Shown piece after piece: positions 1 through 9,722 of a stretch of 29,114 nucleotides of DNA. Every line of letters begins with the position of its first letter. Position 1 is the first letter of the stretch. The notes under the pieces were generated by a model. It worked only from the letters and a program-made list of their open reading frames with translations. It was not told the DNA's origin and made no database searches. The stretch spans positions 109,213-138,326 of the forward strand of contig WELB01000149.1 in NCBI GenBank assembly GCA_009602725.1, written 5' to 3'. Source of the stretch: Spirogloea muscicola (lineage: Eukaryota; Streptophyta; Zygnematophyceae; Spirogloeales; Spirogloeaceae). A program made the position numbers and the translations under genes.

Positions 1-182
1 TCGATGGCGGCGGCGGCGCCGCCGCCGCGCCGCTCCTGGACGTCACGCGCCTGGGCTACTTCAAGGTGCTGGGCAAGGGCGAGCTGCCCCAGCAGCCGCT
101 CGTCGTGCGCGCGCGCCTCGTCTCCAAGCTCGCCGAGCGCAAGATCAAGGCCGCCGGCGGCGCCGTCCAGCTCACTGCCTAG
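1..182 (+). CDS. RPL27A: 60S ribosomal protein uL15 (RPL27A), C-terminal exon, 5' partial
   Basis: This is the C-terminal 59 residues of cytosolic ribosomal protein uL15 (L27a in animals and plants), part of the large ribosomal subunit. Reading from base 3, after a Gly/Ala run, the protein shows [18 protein letters not shown], then [21 protein letters not shown] and the ending GGAVQLTA before TAG at 180-182. From family knowledge, eukaryotic L27a ends with the same pattern (a DV-R-GYYKVLGKG-LP-QP core and a GGA-x-L-x-A terminus) and is about 145 residues long, so roughly the last 40% is visible. The start and earlier exons lie left of the window. The Gly/Ala run just before the conserved block is GC-rich and may include exon sequence slightly divergent from the family. 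The same-strand gap to the next gene is about 1.65 kb. Confidence 0.93.
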   Translation, partial: DGGGGAAAAPLLDVTRLGYFKVLGKGELPQQPLVVRARLVSKLAERKIKAAGGAVQLTA

Positions 183-1833
183 GGGCGCCCGCCGGGCCGC
201 CGCAGCTCTGCCGTGCGGGCCCGCCCCCTCCGCGACGGCCTCATTTTCCTGAGCTTTGATAGTGGATGGCCCTCGCGACCTGCCCTCCAGCCCTTTCACT
301 GCCATGCAGCGGCGGGCTAGTGATTTGTTGCCCTCTTTCCAGAGCAGACCCTGCAGTTGACGGAGAGGCTGCTTGCACACGCAGCAAGTCCACTCCTCGA
401 GAGTCAATTACCTTTGGCGATGCACGAGTGAGCCGAAAGCCCCCTCGGTGGTCTTGCATTTCACACATGACATAGCCTGCCGCCCTCGCTGCGTCATGGA
501 TGATGTCACAAGATTCTGCCACGAGCCTGGGCTGTCCTCTGTCAGTAATGACTGTGATGTTGTCCGTGCAAGTCCTGCTCTTGACGTTAGCGAAGCTGTT
601 GCGGTCCTATAGTCTCTGGCCTCTCATCATCGAATGGTCGCCATAGGCAGTTGGCGCCCTGCCACCTGGCAGCAGGTTGCATGCATTGCAGAGCCTGTTT
701 GGATGGGGGATAGCGGGGGCTGCTTGACTGTTGCCTGGATGACAGGGACTCTTCATATGGGTACATATGTTTGTGCACTCTACTCTCTTTATTATGCACA
801 CATGTAGAATCTGAAAGAGCTGATGGCATGCATGAAGTACTCTCAGTAGCAATTGCAGAAGTACTGCACAACAGCCATCAGGCTGATGTTCTCCTGTGGT
901 GCAACTGCTGATATACATCAGGCATGATTCTGGGACCTTCTAATCTACCGTCCTAGGAGATATTGACCAGAGGCACCAACTTTTTGCTGCCCATTCTCAC
1001 GTAGCACTTTGATCAGTCATATGACCATGGTGGCAGCCTGTGATCTGCAAAGTATGGTACCCATGATTTTACAAACGGCCCCAACGGCACATATCGACTT
1101 GCGTGTGCTCATTGGGGCAAAGCAATCTCAACTGCCGAATGAGACATCATATGAAAATAACACATTGGTTTGCAGCACAGCATCTGCCCCAAGCTTCGTC
1201 ATCTGGAAGACGTATATGCTGCTGGGCTCTAACATGACTCACGCTGTGCTGGAAGAGCTGGGGCACAGCCTTGTGACTGCCCTACTCGCGCCCTCCATCT
1301 GTGGTACTGTGATGGATGTCATTAATATAACTCAAGACGCTCATGTGCATGCACAGTCGTCATGTGAGGTAGCAGAGCGAGGAGTGAAGTGGCCGCAATG
1401 CCACTGTGAAATGACGGCCTCTGCGACTGCGGCAGCCCAAGTGCCGTGCAGCAGCTGCGCGGCTGCCAGGAGGTGTAGACTGTGTTGATTGATGGAAGGG
1501 GTCGAGTGGCCAAGTACAGAAGGCAAGCACATCGATAGATGTACATCACCTGCTGCTAAGCTGACCGGCTCGGTAACCACGAGTCAGCACTTAGAGGTCG
1601 CTAAACTGATTCCCGAATACGGGACGGCGATTGACAAGCCCTTTGTGCTCAACACGGAAGATTGAGCACCCAGTGGCCACTTGAGTCGCTGTGTGCTATA
1701 ACGCGCTTTTCTGGTCCCTTCGAACTTTGTTCATTCCATTCTCTGGGCTGGCCGATCACAGCCATCGCCCTCTACTGGAATTGAGTCCACGTTCTTAACC
1801 AGCTGACTCCTCGACCAGCTTTGTCGACCAGGC
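183..1833. other. Intergenic region with 3' UTR of RPL27A, 5' flank of KDM8 and small inverted repeats
   Basis: I see no gene here. GC content is clearly lower than in the flanking exons. The longest open frame (first ATG at 1021, stop at 1488) matches nothing I recognise and has no conserved look. The right end holds short perfect inverted repeats (1611-1624, 1645-1669, 1672-1681) and, at 1711-1763, a sequence resembling the 3' tail of the retroelement near 15.5 kb. A 12-bp perfect palindrome (TGTGCATGCACA) is at 1344-1355. No TGTAA-type green-algal polyadenylation signal was found just after the RPL27A stop. Confidence 0.5.
1711..1763 (+). repeat. Copy of retroelement 3'-tail motif ending in a GGCTG...CAGCC hairpin
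   Basis: The sequence carries ACTTTGTTCATTC followed by a GGGCTGG half-stem and a CAGCC half-stem. The same order occurs twice in the tail downstream of the retroelement remnant, at 15496-15547 and 15606-15654. The hairpin loop differs among copies while the stem is kept. The copy lies about 70 bp upstream of the KDM8 start codon, so it may sit in that gene's promoter or 5' UTR. It could be the truncated end of an old insertion. Confidence 0.55.
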
Positions 1834-4696
1834 ATGGCGGCCAGCCCCCATGGCGTGCCGCGGGAGCGCCTGGCGCCGCTGCTCGCCGCGCTGCGCGCCG
1901 ACGGCGGCGGCCTCTGCGCGGCGCGCCTGGAGGCCGCCGTGGCCGCCTTCCCGGCCAGCGCCGCCGCTGCCGAGGCGGCGGCGGCTGCGGAGGCCTGCCG
2001 CTGGCTCTGCGAGCAGGCTCGGGACCTCGCCTGGGAGCAGCTCCACACTGGCCCATGGAAGGTGAACGACGCATACCCCCAAACCCTAACCCTAACCCTG
2101 ACTCCAAACCCTAAACAGTGAACCCAATTCCGGAACCCTGGCAACGCCACGGCCACCGCCGGCACTGAGGCCAGCTTGCCTGGCCATTGGCGGCCCCTCA
2201 GGACGTCCCGGTGGCGTGGCGGGACGCCTACGCGCTCGCCGGCTGGGGCCTGGCGGCGCTGGCGCTGCGCGCGGGCCGGCCGGCGGAGGCGCTCCGCAGC
2301 CTCGACCTGGCGGTCCTCATGGGCGGCCCGCTGTTCCGGGCGGGCCTCAATGCCGCCATCTGCGTGGCGCAGCTGGCGCTTCCCGCAGCAACTACAGTTA
2401 GTGGCAGTGATAGGCAAAATGGGGCCACAGCAGCAGCTGACGGCTGTGTCAGTGAGGAGCGCCAAGGCAGCGCCAAGTCCGAGCCCAACGACAGCGAGCC
2501 GCCAAACTGCACCGGCGAAGGCGAGTTGCGGCGCTCGAAGAGGCCCTCGGCCGAGCTCGCTGAGGGCCGGAAGCGGGCGCACGAGGGGTCTGCAGAGGGC
2601 CGCTGGCACGAGGAGGCCAAGCGCCGGCGACAGCCATCCGGTGCGCTCCCGGACAACGAGGTCAGTGGCAATGTGTGCGCGCCCTTGGTCACAGCTGTAC
2701 TGGAGGAAAGCGCTCTTCCAGAGGAAGAGGTCGCTGAGAGAGGCCAGCTCATCAGAAGCCATTACTGACAGCTCAAAAGATTGAGGGTTTGGAGTTAAGT
2801 GTTTGGATTAGGTTAGGGTTTAGGGTTTTGGGGCTTAGGGTTTAGGGTCTTGATATTGAAGCACGTTACGAAAGCTTAGACCCCAAGACCAACTTTAATA
2901 ATGTCATCTCAGCAGCTCAAGTTTTGATTGCAGAATGAGTGAGCCCCTTGTCACCATGGCCAGGCTCTCATGGACCGCCGGCCTGCCACTGCATGCAGCT
3001 CCCACGCAGCGTACTACCGAAGGGGTCGCTGGACTCCAGCATGGCTGTGCCGCGTGTGGAGCTGCCGGCGCTGGAGGACTTCCTCTGCTCCTTCCTCCTG
3101 CCTGGCGTGCCAGTGATTGTCACTGGCGCGCTGGCCCACTGGCCTGCGTTGTCCCGGTGGCGCGACCTCGACTACCTCCGGGAGGTAGCCGGCCTGCGCA
3201 CCATCCCTGTAGAGGTGAGGCGCTGACCACTGCTCAAGTCCACCTCTCCAGCACAAGGGACTTGTGAGGATCCAGGTGTAACTTTGAGTCCTCGTTCAGG
3301 CTGTCACACGGGGTCAGACGAGGGCAAGCGAGTTGCGCGTTGCTCAACAGCATAGCAGGCCAGCGGCATGGCTTGGCCCGTGCTTCTGCTTGCATGAAGT
3401 GGTACCCGATGTGCTGCCTGTTCTCTTCTGCCGCAACAACTTCCTCAACCACAAGCAATCCACAACAATCAGCCAACAATCAAAATTGGGAACTTGTGAA
3501 ACTATATCCACATCTGTGTGATCGAGAAGTAGCACCCAATTTCCGTTGAGTCAACTCTGCCAGTGCAGGTGGGGGAGCACTACCTCGCCGACTCGTGGCG
3601 CCAGGATCTCATGACCCTCAATGACTTTATCAGCTGCCATCTAGAAGGCCGGCACGCCCCACCACCGACATCTGACGCGCGGGGCTACCTGGCACAGCAT
3701 GCGCTCTTTGAACAGGTCCACTCTCCAGCCTTTGCTGGCGCCGCAGCACTTGGTCAAGGCTCCGCAGGATTTGCACATAGCGAGTTCGTCTGTACTGCTG
3801 CTATCCCCCTCGCTTACTTTGCTCTTGAGTTTGCTTGTCATTCTTGACTTTGACTCCGCCCCCTCTTCTGAGGTGGTCAGGTACCACAGCTCCGGCACGA
3901 CTTCAGCGTACCAGAGTACTGCATGCTGGGCGGCAGCGGTGCAGAGCCCGTCGTCAACGCATGGCTTGGGCCGGCGGGCACAGTCACGCCGCTGCACCAC
4001 GACCCCCACCACAATCTCCTTGCTCAGGTCTTCGACTATAAGCCCCGTCCTTCCCTGTGTACCGCCGAATGCCTGATCAGCTCTGGGGTTGATCAGAGAT
4101 TCCGCTCCCTTAGCACCACCGCTGACTGCCAAGTTTGCAAAGTGGAATGCAGTGACAAGGAAGACTATGCCTATGTCGGACTCCTATGGGTTGCACTGGA
4201 TTGCGCTCGCCAAGCATAACAGAGCCTAGAGCTGATGTAAAGAAGAGCTCCTTGATTGAGCAGGTCGTCGGGCAGAAGTATGTCCGGCTCTATGACAGGG
4301 CCTGCGCGGACGCACTGTACCCGCACTCAGAGACTATGCTGCACAACAGCAGCCAGGTACTATTGTAGCCTGGTGCAGAGCTCAGTTAGCTTGACAGCCA
4401 CGAGCTCTCCCTGCAAACCCTTCGCAGGTGGGGGCTTTTCCACGTCAAAAGCTCGGTGCTTGATATCTGCTGTTATGAGAGCTATGGAAGCTTTGGCTGA
4501 TCCACAATGCATCTATGATTCGACTGGCCAGGTGGACCTCGATGCGACAGATCACAGCAGGTGGCCACTCTTTGCCGCAGCTTCCTACGTGGACTGCTTC
4601 CTGGCAGAGGGCGAGATGCTGTACATCCCGCCGCAGTGGTGGCACTACGTGCGCTCCCTCACGCTCAGCTTCTCCGTCAGCTTCTGGTGGTCATGA
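1834..4696 (+). CDS. KDM8: KDM8/JMJD5-type JmjC-domain Fe(II)/2-oxoglutarate oxygenase, 7 exons
   Basis: Model: join(1834..2061, 2202..2660, 2999..3214, 3569..3715, 3881..4027, 4264..4356, 4532..4696), 484 aa; all junctions are GT-AG and keep phase. The N-terminal helical domain (WEQLHTGPWK/DVPVAWRDAY) and the C-terminal JmjC domain both match human KDM8 and plant JMJ30/JMJD5 block for block. Examples are GYLAQHALFEQ, NAWLGPAGTVTPLHHDPHHN, YPHSETMLHNSSQ and the terminal HYVRSLTLSFSVSFWWS. Fe(II) ligands are H389, D391 and H468; K404 in GQKYVRLYD is the likely 2-oxoglutarate lysine. Family members act as arginyl hydroxylases, with H3K36me2 demethylation also proposed, and in plants affect the clock. 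Residues about 140-229 form a low-complexity basic linker (KRRRQ), a possible nuclear signal, making the protein longer than the 416-aa human one. The exon 3 acceptor is the least certain junction. The start context (G at -3, G at +4) is good. Confidence 0.93.
2080..2117. repeat. Degenerate CCCTAA telomere-like repeat in KDM8 intron 1
   Basis: Intron 1 (2062-2201) contains three adjacent CCCTAA-type units, an interruption ACTCCAAACCCT, and a further CCCTAAAC. The units match plant/algal telomere motifs but are too few and too degenerate for a functional telomere. A tract of opposite orientation lies in intron 2. Confidence 0.8.
2781..2852. repeat. Degenerate TTTAGGG telomere-like repeat in KDM8 intron 2
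   Basis: Intron 2 (2661-2998 in my model) contains repeated TTAGGG/TTTAGGG units with variants such as TTTTGGGG. It is in the opposite orientation to the tract in intron 1. AGGGTTTGGAGT at 2784-2795 is the exact reverse complement of 2101-2112 in intron 1. Confidence 0.8.
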
Positions 4697-5103
4697 CGAC
4701 ACGATGTTCCAGCACTACAACCTGCCCTTGAGCACCAAGCGGCAGCGCATATGCTACGAAAACCCTTCCCAATGCACATTTGCAGTGGCCAGGGATTGTT
4801 TCTCACAGAAGCATGCACCAGGTCATGAGATCACGTGCCTTGCTGCTTTGGATCAGCACATTATAGCTTAAACAGGTAGCCTAAACAGGGGTGCGACCTG
4901 CTGCGCCGGCTGCTTCCCGCCTCAGGTCAGAGGCTCAAGCAGCGCATGGCGCTCAGATGCTTGTAGCCACTCAGGACACTGTCCCGCTGCTGCAGGCTTC
5001 CGCAAAAAAGTGATATGGGTCCCTCTGACAGACTTGGTCATGGCAGCCTGGGTGTATAAGTGAGATGGGTTTGTATCGGGCCGCACCATATCTCCAGTAT
5101 CCA
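4697..5103. other. Convergent 3' flanks of KDM8 (+) and the CaaX-ended protein (-)
   Basis: The two neighbouring genes end tail to tail here, 407 bp apart. I see no conserved coding block, RNA gene or clear TGTAA polyadenylation signal on either strand. It most likely holds both 3' UTRs. Confidence 0.5.
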
Positions 5104-8100
5104 CTACAAGATGCGGCATGTGCAGCCCGGCTGGAGTGGCACCTTCTGCTCAGTGGCCGCTGTGACACCTCCAACTTTGAGCATGGGGCTGGGTGCCCAT
5201 GGCAGCGCCACTTGCGCGGCCCTGGCTTCCTCCAGCCTCTTCCGGGCCTCCTCCGCATTTGCTTCAGCAATGAGTGCGGCTTTGAAGACCATGTCGTGGA
5301 CAATGGAGCTGCAGGCCACGGAAGATCATAACCAGCTTTGAGACGTACTACGTCAATGGCAAGCCCAGATTGGCTATTACTGTGGCTAAGACATATTACA
5401 TGCAGCCAGTGTTTGGCATTATGGAACAATCTGAATCTCTCATCCAGGTGGAGCCCAGGAGAAGCGCCTGAGACAGGAGAAGTGTCCTGACGGGAATTTC
5501 GAGCATCTGTTCTGAGGCATGCACCTGCAGAAGAGGATGGTGTTGGTGGCCTCCTCCAGCGTGGTATGGCGCGACAGCATTGTAGACGATGTGCTGACCT
5601 CGCTGCATGCCTCGTCAGCTGGCCAGCAAGCGGCAGCGGCCATGGCGGCAAGGCAACAGCGACGCCGTCAGTGATAGCATGAGGAAGATGCCAAAGAATT
5701 GTACTTTCAGTCCTTGATGTTCGTCGCGGGGCTTGTGGCTCTTGGTTAAGACCACGTTGATGAACGGTGGAGCGATGCAGAGGCAAGCAGCGACCCTGCA
5801 TTGCCAGCATGCGATTAGCAGCGGTGATGGTCCACTTACCAATGGAGCTGCTGTGGTCCCACTCGATGACGTCCGATGACGTAGACTTGGCACTGCTGCC
5901 CGTCGTCGTCGTCGTCCGGCTGTCTGACATGCTCGCGTTCAGCGACGAGTGCGGCGGCGCTTGCGGCGCCTGCCCCTCTGCCAGGCCCCTCGGCCGGGGC
6001 CGCTGCATCAAAGTGACAGCCCTGGGTAGCGGCTGCTGGGGCTCGGGAAGGCTCCGTGCCTCGTCCGCCGAAGTGGCCGTCGCGGTCATCGCATGAGCCT
6101 TGCGGCCACTGTCAGTGGAGCTCTCTGACACCGCCGTCTGCACCATGTGGGGCGCGCCGTCGGCTTCTGCTGATGGAGCTGCGCTGCCAAAGGACGATGG
6201 CGTTGTGGGCGCCGCCACGGGAGGGCCTCTGTTGCCACTGTCGCCCTCTCGGCCCTCGGCCGGCCCCCCGCCGCCATTGCCAGTGACGTCCCAGAGCGCC
6301 GCGGCGGCCGCAGTGCTGCCGAGCTCCATCTCGTGGAGCAGCGACGAGTCCTCCTCCTTCCACCCATCGATCTGCGCGCGCACGCCGCCTACCAGGTCGC
6401 CATACAGCGCCTGCTCGTCCTCCTCCAGCAGCGCCGCAGCCGCTGCCGGCGGCAGCAGTGCGGGGCCACGCTCCTCACCGGCGGCCACCTGACGGTGGCC
6501 GCCAACACACCCCTCCGCTGGGAGGGACTCCGCTGTTGCTGCTGCCTTGCTGACCGCGGCCAGCGGCGCTGCAGCTACCGTGTCAGCAGCGGCCTCTCGA
6601 GAGACCTCGCAGACGACAAGTGGAGCTAAGTCCGTGCTCGTCGTCATCGCTGAAAATTCGGCTCTGCTGGAGGCAGCTTCTTGACTGGCCATGCCGTTTG
6701 CCAGCGCGGATGCCGCCGCACCATGCGGTGCGGCCTTATTCAGCAGCCCCGCCTCAGAGGACGGCCCGGCCATAGGCTTGTTGGCCGCCGCGGCGGCGGT
6801 GGCCTCTACAGGCTGGCGCTCGGTGTCGCCGGCCTCAAGGATGCCTCCTATGACGCCGTCGTGGTCATGGCCAGGCGCCACCTTTGTAGCGCCGCTGGTG
6901 CCGCTGATGCCAACCATGGCAGCAACCAGGGCCTGCTCGGCAGCTCCGATCGTCAGCGACGGCGTCGGTATGTAGAGCTCCCTGCTGGAGTTGCGAGAGT
7001 GAGCACAGCCGCCGCCGTGGAGGCCGCTGCCTTCGCCTCCGCCACCGTTGGTGCGAGCACCACTGCCGTTGCCCCGGCCGTCATTGCGGCCGGCGGCTGC
7101 ATAGTCCGAGTCGCCCTCAACGTCCGCCAGCGCGCCACCCTCGCCGTCGCTGCTGCCAACCTCGGTGGCGTCGCCGCCACCCCATGAGCCGTCGTCGTCG
7201 CCACCCTCCTCCTCGTCGTCGTCGTTGTCGTCGTCTGAGCTGCCTGCAACTTTGTCAAAGTTTGCCGCCGCCGCCACCGGTTGCTCGCCATAGTACTCCT
7301 CGCGGCCAGGAAAGAGGCCGCCGAGGTGGGCCGGCGGCGGCCGCCACCGCCGCGGCCGCTTGCTCGCCATAGCTGCGGAGCCCCTCAGCAGCGGCGACAA
7401 TGCCGGCAGCAGTGGCAGAGGCGGCAACGCCTCAAGCTCTGCAGCAGCCTCCTGGCTCAGTCTGGTGCCAGAAGCGCCGGCGTCGTCTTGGTCGTCGTGA
7501 AACGACACGCGACGCCCGTGCGGCGCTGCGGCCGAGCTGAGGGGCACTGACGGCGAGGTCAGGACCTGCACTGGGAGGGGAGCCGGCGCTGACAGCGGTG
7601 GCGGCGGCGCCGACGGTGCCTCCAGCCCAAGCCTCGGACGACTGGCAGGGCCGCCGCTGTACTCCCGGAGGCTGTCCATGCGAAGGAGGGGGCCGGAGGG
7701 AGGAGCAGAGTCAGAAGGAGCAGGAAGGAGGGAGGGGGGAGGAGGGAGGGGGGAGGAGAGAGGAGATGCAGGGAAGCTCTCGTACCTCGGCGATGCAGCC
7801 GCGCTGCCGCCGGAGCCGGAGCTCCGTGCCACGGCAGATGGCGCTGCAGCTGGGCTGCCACTGCCGCCAGCCTGCCATCGGGGCTTGCTAGCGACCTCGT
7901 GGAACCGCAGCGCGCGAGAGGACGAGCTGTTGAATGCCGATGACGGCGGCGGCAGCGTCGTGGAGGATGTCGATGACCGCAGATGCGCAACCGCCGGGGT
8001 GATGATGCGGCCGCCGCCAGCGCCGCGCTCGGACAGCGACGTGCGCAGGTTGGGCGGCGTCCGCTCGTCCGCCAGGAGCAGAGCAGCCCCTCGCGGCCGT

Positions 8101-8962
8101 GCCGTTGTCAATGCGGGGCCGCCGGCCAGGGCTTCTGCCGCTGGCGTGGCTTGGGAGAAGAGGCTCGTCGGCCGTGCCGACAGAGGAGAGCCGCCGCCAT
8201 TGGCGGCCGGAGGCCGCGACCGTGGGAGGCTCCGGCTGCGGATCGCCGGCGGGCCCGGCTTTGCTGCAACAGCGACGGCGGCCGTGGTCGCTGGCACCGT
8301 CGCTCGGCCGCGAACGGCCTGGCCGGCGGAGCTCGAGCGCGGCGCTGCTGCTTGCTGTGGCCGGCTGCCACTCGGTCCGATGGTGGAGGGATGGGCAGTG
8401 GATGCAGGGTCAGCCCGCCGAACCGCCAAACCGGCTGAAGAGCTAGCGGCCATGCTGCCGCCAGCTGTCCCCGGGCGAGCGGCCGCCGATCCGGTGCTGT
8501 TGCGCCGCTCCAGCGCAGGCCTTGCTGGCGACTGCGGCCGCTGGGCTGGCAGTGACGGCCTCGCCGGTTGCGCAGCCTGCGGAGGTACTTGCAAAGCCGG
8601 CATCAACAGGACGAACGAGGATAGACAAAACGTATGCGGCTGCTGATACTGAAACAGCGGCTGTGAAAGGAGGGAGGGAGGAGGGAGGACAGGGAAATGG
8701 GTTGTGGAAAATGAGTGGTGTGAGAGATGTGGAGGGAGGGAGGAGGGAGGAAGCTGAGGCTGAGATGAGCATGCCAAGCCCCGGGGCAGGAGCGGCGGTC
8801 GCGCACCGTGCTGGCGCGCCGCCGCGGCGAGGGAATCCGCGTCGGCGTGGGCTCGCTCGCCCTCTGCTCCCGCTGCCTGACAGGCGCCGCTACATGTCCC
8901 GCAGCCACGGCCAGCCGCGGCGGCGTGTACAACCTGCGCGCCAGGCCGCACGTCCGCTCCAT
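5104..8962 (-). CDS. Large Ser/Pro/Ala-rich protein with conserved LEEAT-ILFCSSIVHD module and CaaX-like end
   Basis: Model: complement(join(5104..5308, 5525..5618, 5840..8576, 8807..8962)), about 1063 aa. The bulk is low complexity: N-terminal Arg/Ser/Pro segments (TPTRIPSPRRRAST), Ser/Pro/Ala stretches and an acidic patch (SSDDDNDDDEEEGGDDD). The exons joined at 5525/5308 create LEEATNTILFCSSIVHD (about residues 985-1001), followed by a helical Glu/Arg-rich stretch and the ending GCTCRIL. From memory, some land-plant proteins annotated only as mucin-like or flocculation-like share this module and end in a CaaX box; I cannot name the family securely. Donor GTAAGT at 5839 and acceptor at 5619 support the third junction. 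The start at 8962 has A at -3 and G at +4. Function is unknown; prenyl membrane anchoring is an inference. A 114-nt in-frame pyrimidine-rich segment (7672-7785) may also be an intron, and a further 5' exon is possible. Confidence 0.72.
7672..7785 (-). other. Possible in-frame retained intron (exitron-like) in the CaaX-ended protein gene
   Basis: On the minus strand the segment starts with GTACGAG after CCGAG, is strongly C/T-rich, and ends with ATGGACAG. It is 114 nt, a multiple of three, and contains no stop. It can therefore be spliced out or translated as 38 Ser/Pro/Leu-rich residues. The composition resembles the intron at 8577-8806 more than the surrounding exon. Confidence 0.45.
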
Positions 8963-9722
8963 CTTAAGCCCCGCACTCCATGGCCGCGTCAAAGCAAGCT
9001 CTTGCGAGCTCCTGCGGTCTCCTCAAAAGAGCATGGCAAGGACTGCAATGGCGGACTGCCACAGCCGGAAGCAGCAGCGACGGCGGCAGTGGCGGCACGA
9101 CGCTGCACAGACCAGTTGTCCTCGGTCTTCTCGGTGTCGGAGCTCAGGAGCTCATCGCCGAGGCTCCACGGGCCGTCCCCGGGCGCCGCCACGGCGGCCA
9201 GCCGCGTCGGCAGCGGCAGAGAAGCTGCGCCCGCAACTCAGAGCCGTCAGCGGCCGGCCAGCACCGCGGCGACGGCGGCTGCGGCGGCGGCGGAGGCGGN
9301 GGCGCTGGCACCGACGCCGCTGGGCAGCCCAGCGGCGGTGGCGGCGGCGGCGGCGTGGCTATGGGCATGGCCATGAGGCGCTTGCACCAGGACCCCGTTA
9401 GTACTTTCTGCCTTTTGCCTTCTGCCTTCGTACTGAGGCCCTCCATCACTCAATGCACACTCCATGTCCACCACCTTATGCGTTGCCGGGCCCTTGCGAT
9501 GGCGCATGCCGAGCTGCCCGCTCTCCTGCTTGGGCCAATGGGTCCCTCTGGGTAGCAACCACAAGCCATGGCGCACGCTGTCCCGTCTGTGGCTCACAGG
9601 GCCGAGAGCACCGCCAATGTGGGCCCTTGCTGTCGCTGCAGGAAAATGTATAATGATTGCACGGCAGTTCAAAATTGGCTAAAGCGACTAGGGCCAGCGA
9701 CAGCGTAGTGAGAGCATTGACC
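8963..9722. other. 5' flank of the CaaX-ended protein gene and 3' flank of the SET gene
   Basis: Very GC-rich with GGC/CGG runs and one undetermined base at 9300. On the minus strand, an open frame at about 9110-9190 without ATG reads GPWSLGDELLSSDTEKTEDNW. It could be a 5' exon of the downstream gene: a GT after EDNW at 9113-9112 and an AG before the 8962 region are phase-compatible. I could not establish a start codon or a complete model. Nearer 9660-9722 nothing is recognisable. Confidence 0.4.

Noticed and set aside
1009-1488. 159-codon plus-strand frame in the first gap
   Set aside because: First ATG is at 1021. No recognisable domain, no splice-supported neighbour and lower GC than real exons here. 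A lineage-specific gene cannot be excluded.
1731-2762. 343-codon minus-strand open frame across KDM8 exons 1-2
   Set aside because: It runs through an intron with telomere-like repeats and is antisense to exons with clear KDM8 similarity.
2080-2852. Telomere or chromosome end
   Set aside because: Repeats are short, degenerate, in both orientations and inside introns of an intact gene.
7678-9376. Long plus-strand open frames (322 and 284 codons) opposite the CaaX-ended protein gene
   Set aside because: They are Arg/Gly/Ala-rich antisense frames typical of GC-rich coding DNA. The minus strand has phase-consistent introns and a conserved C-terminal module.
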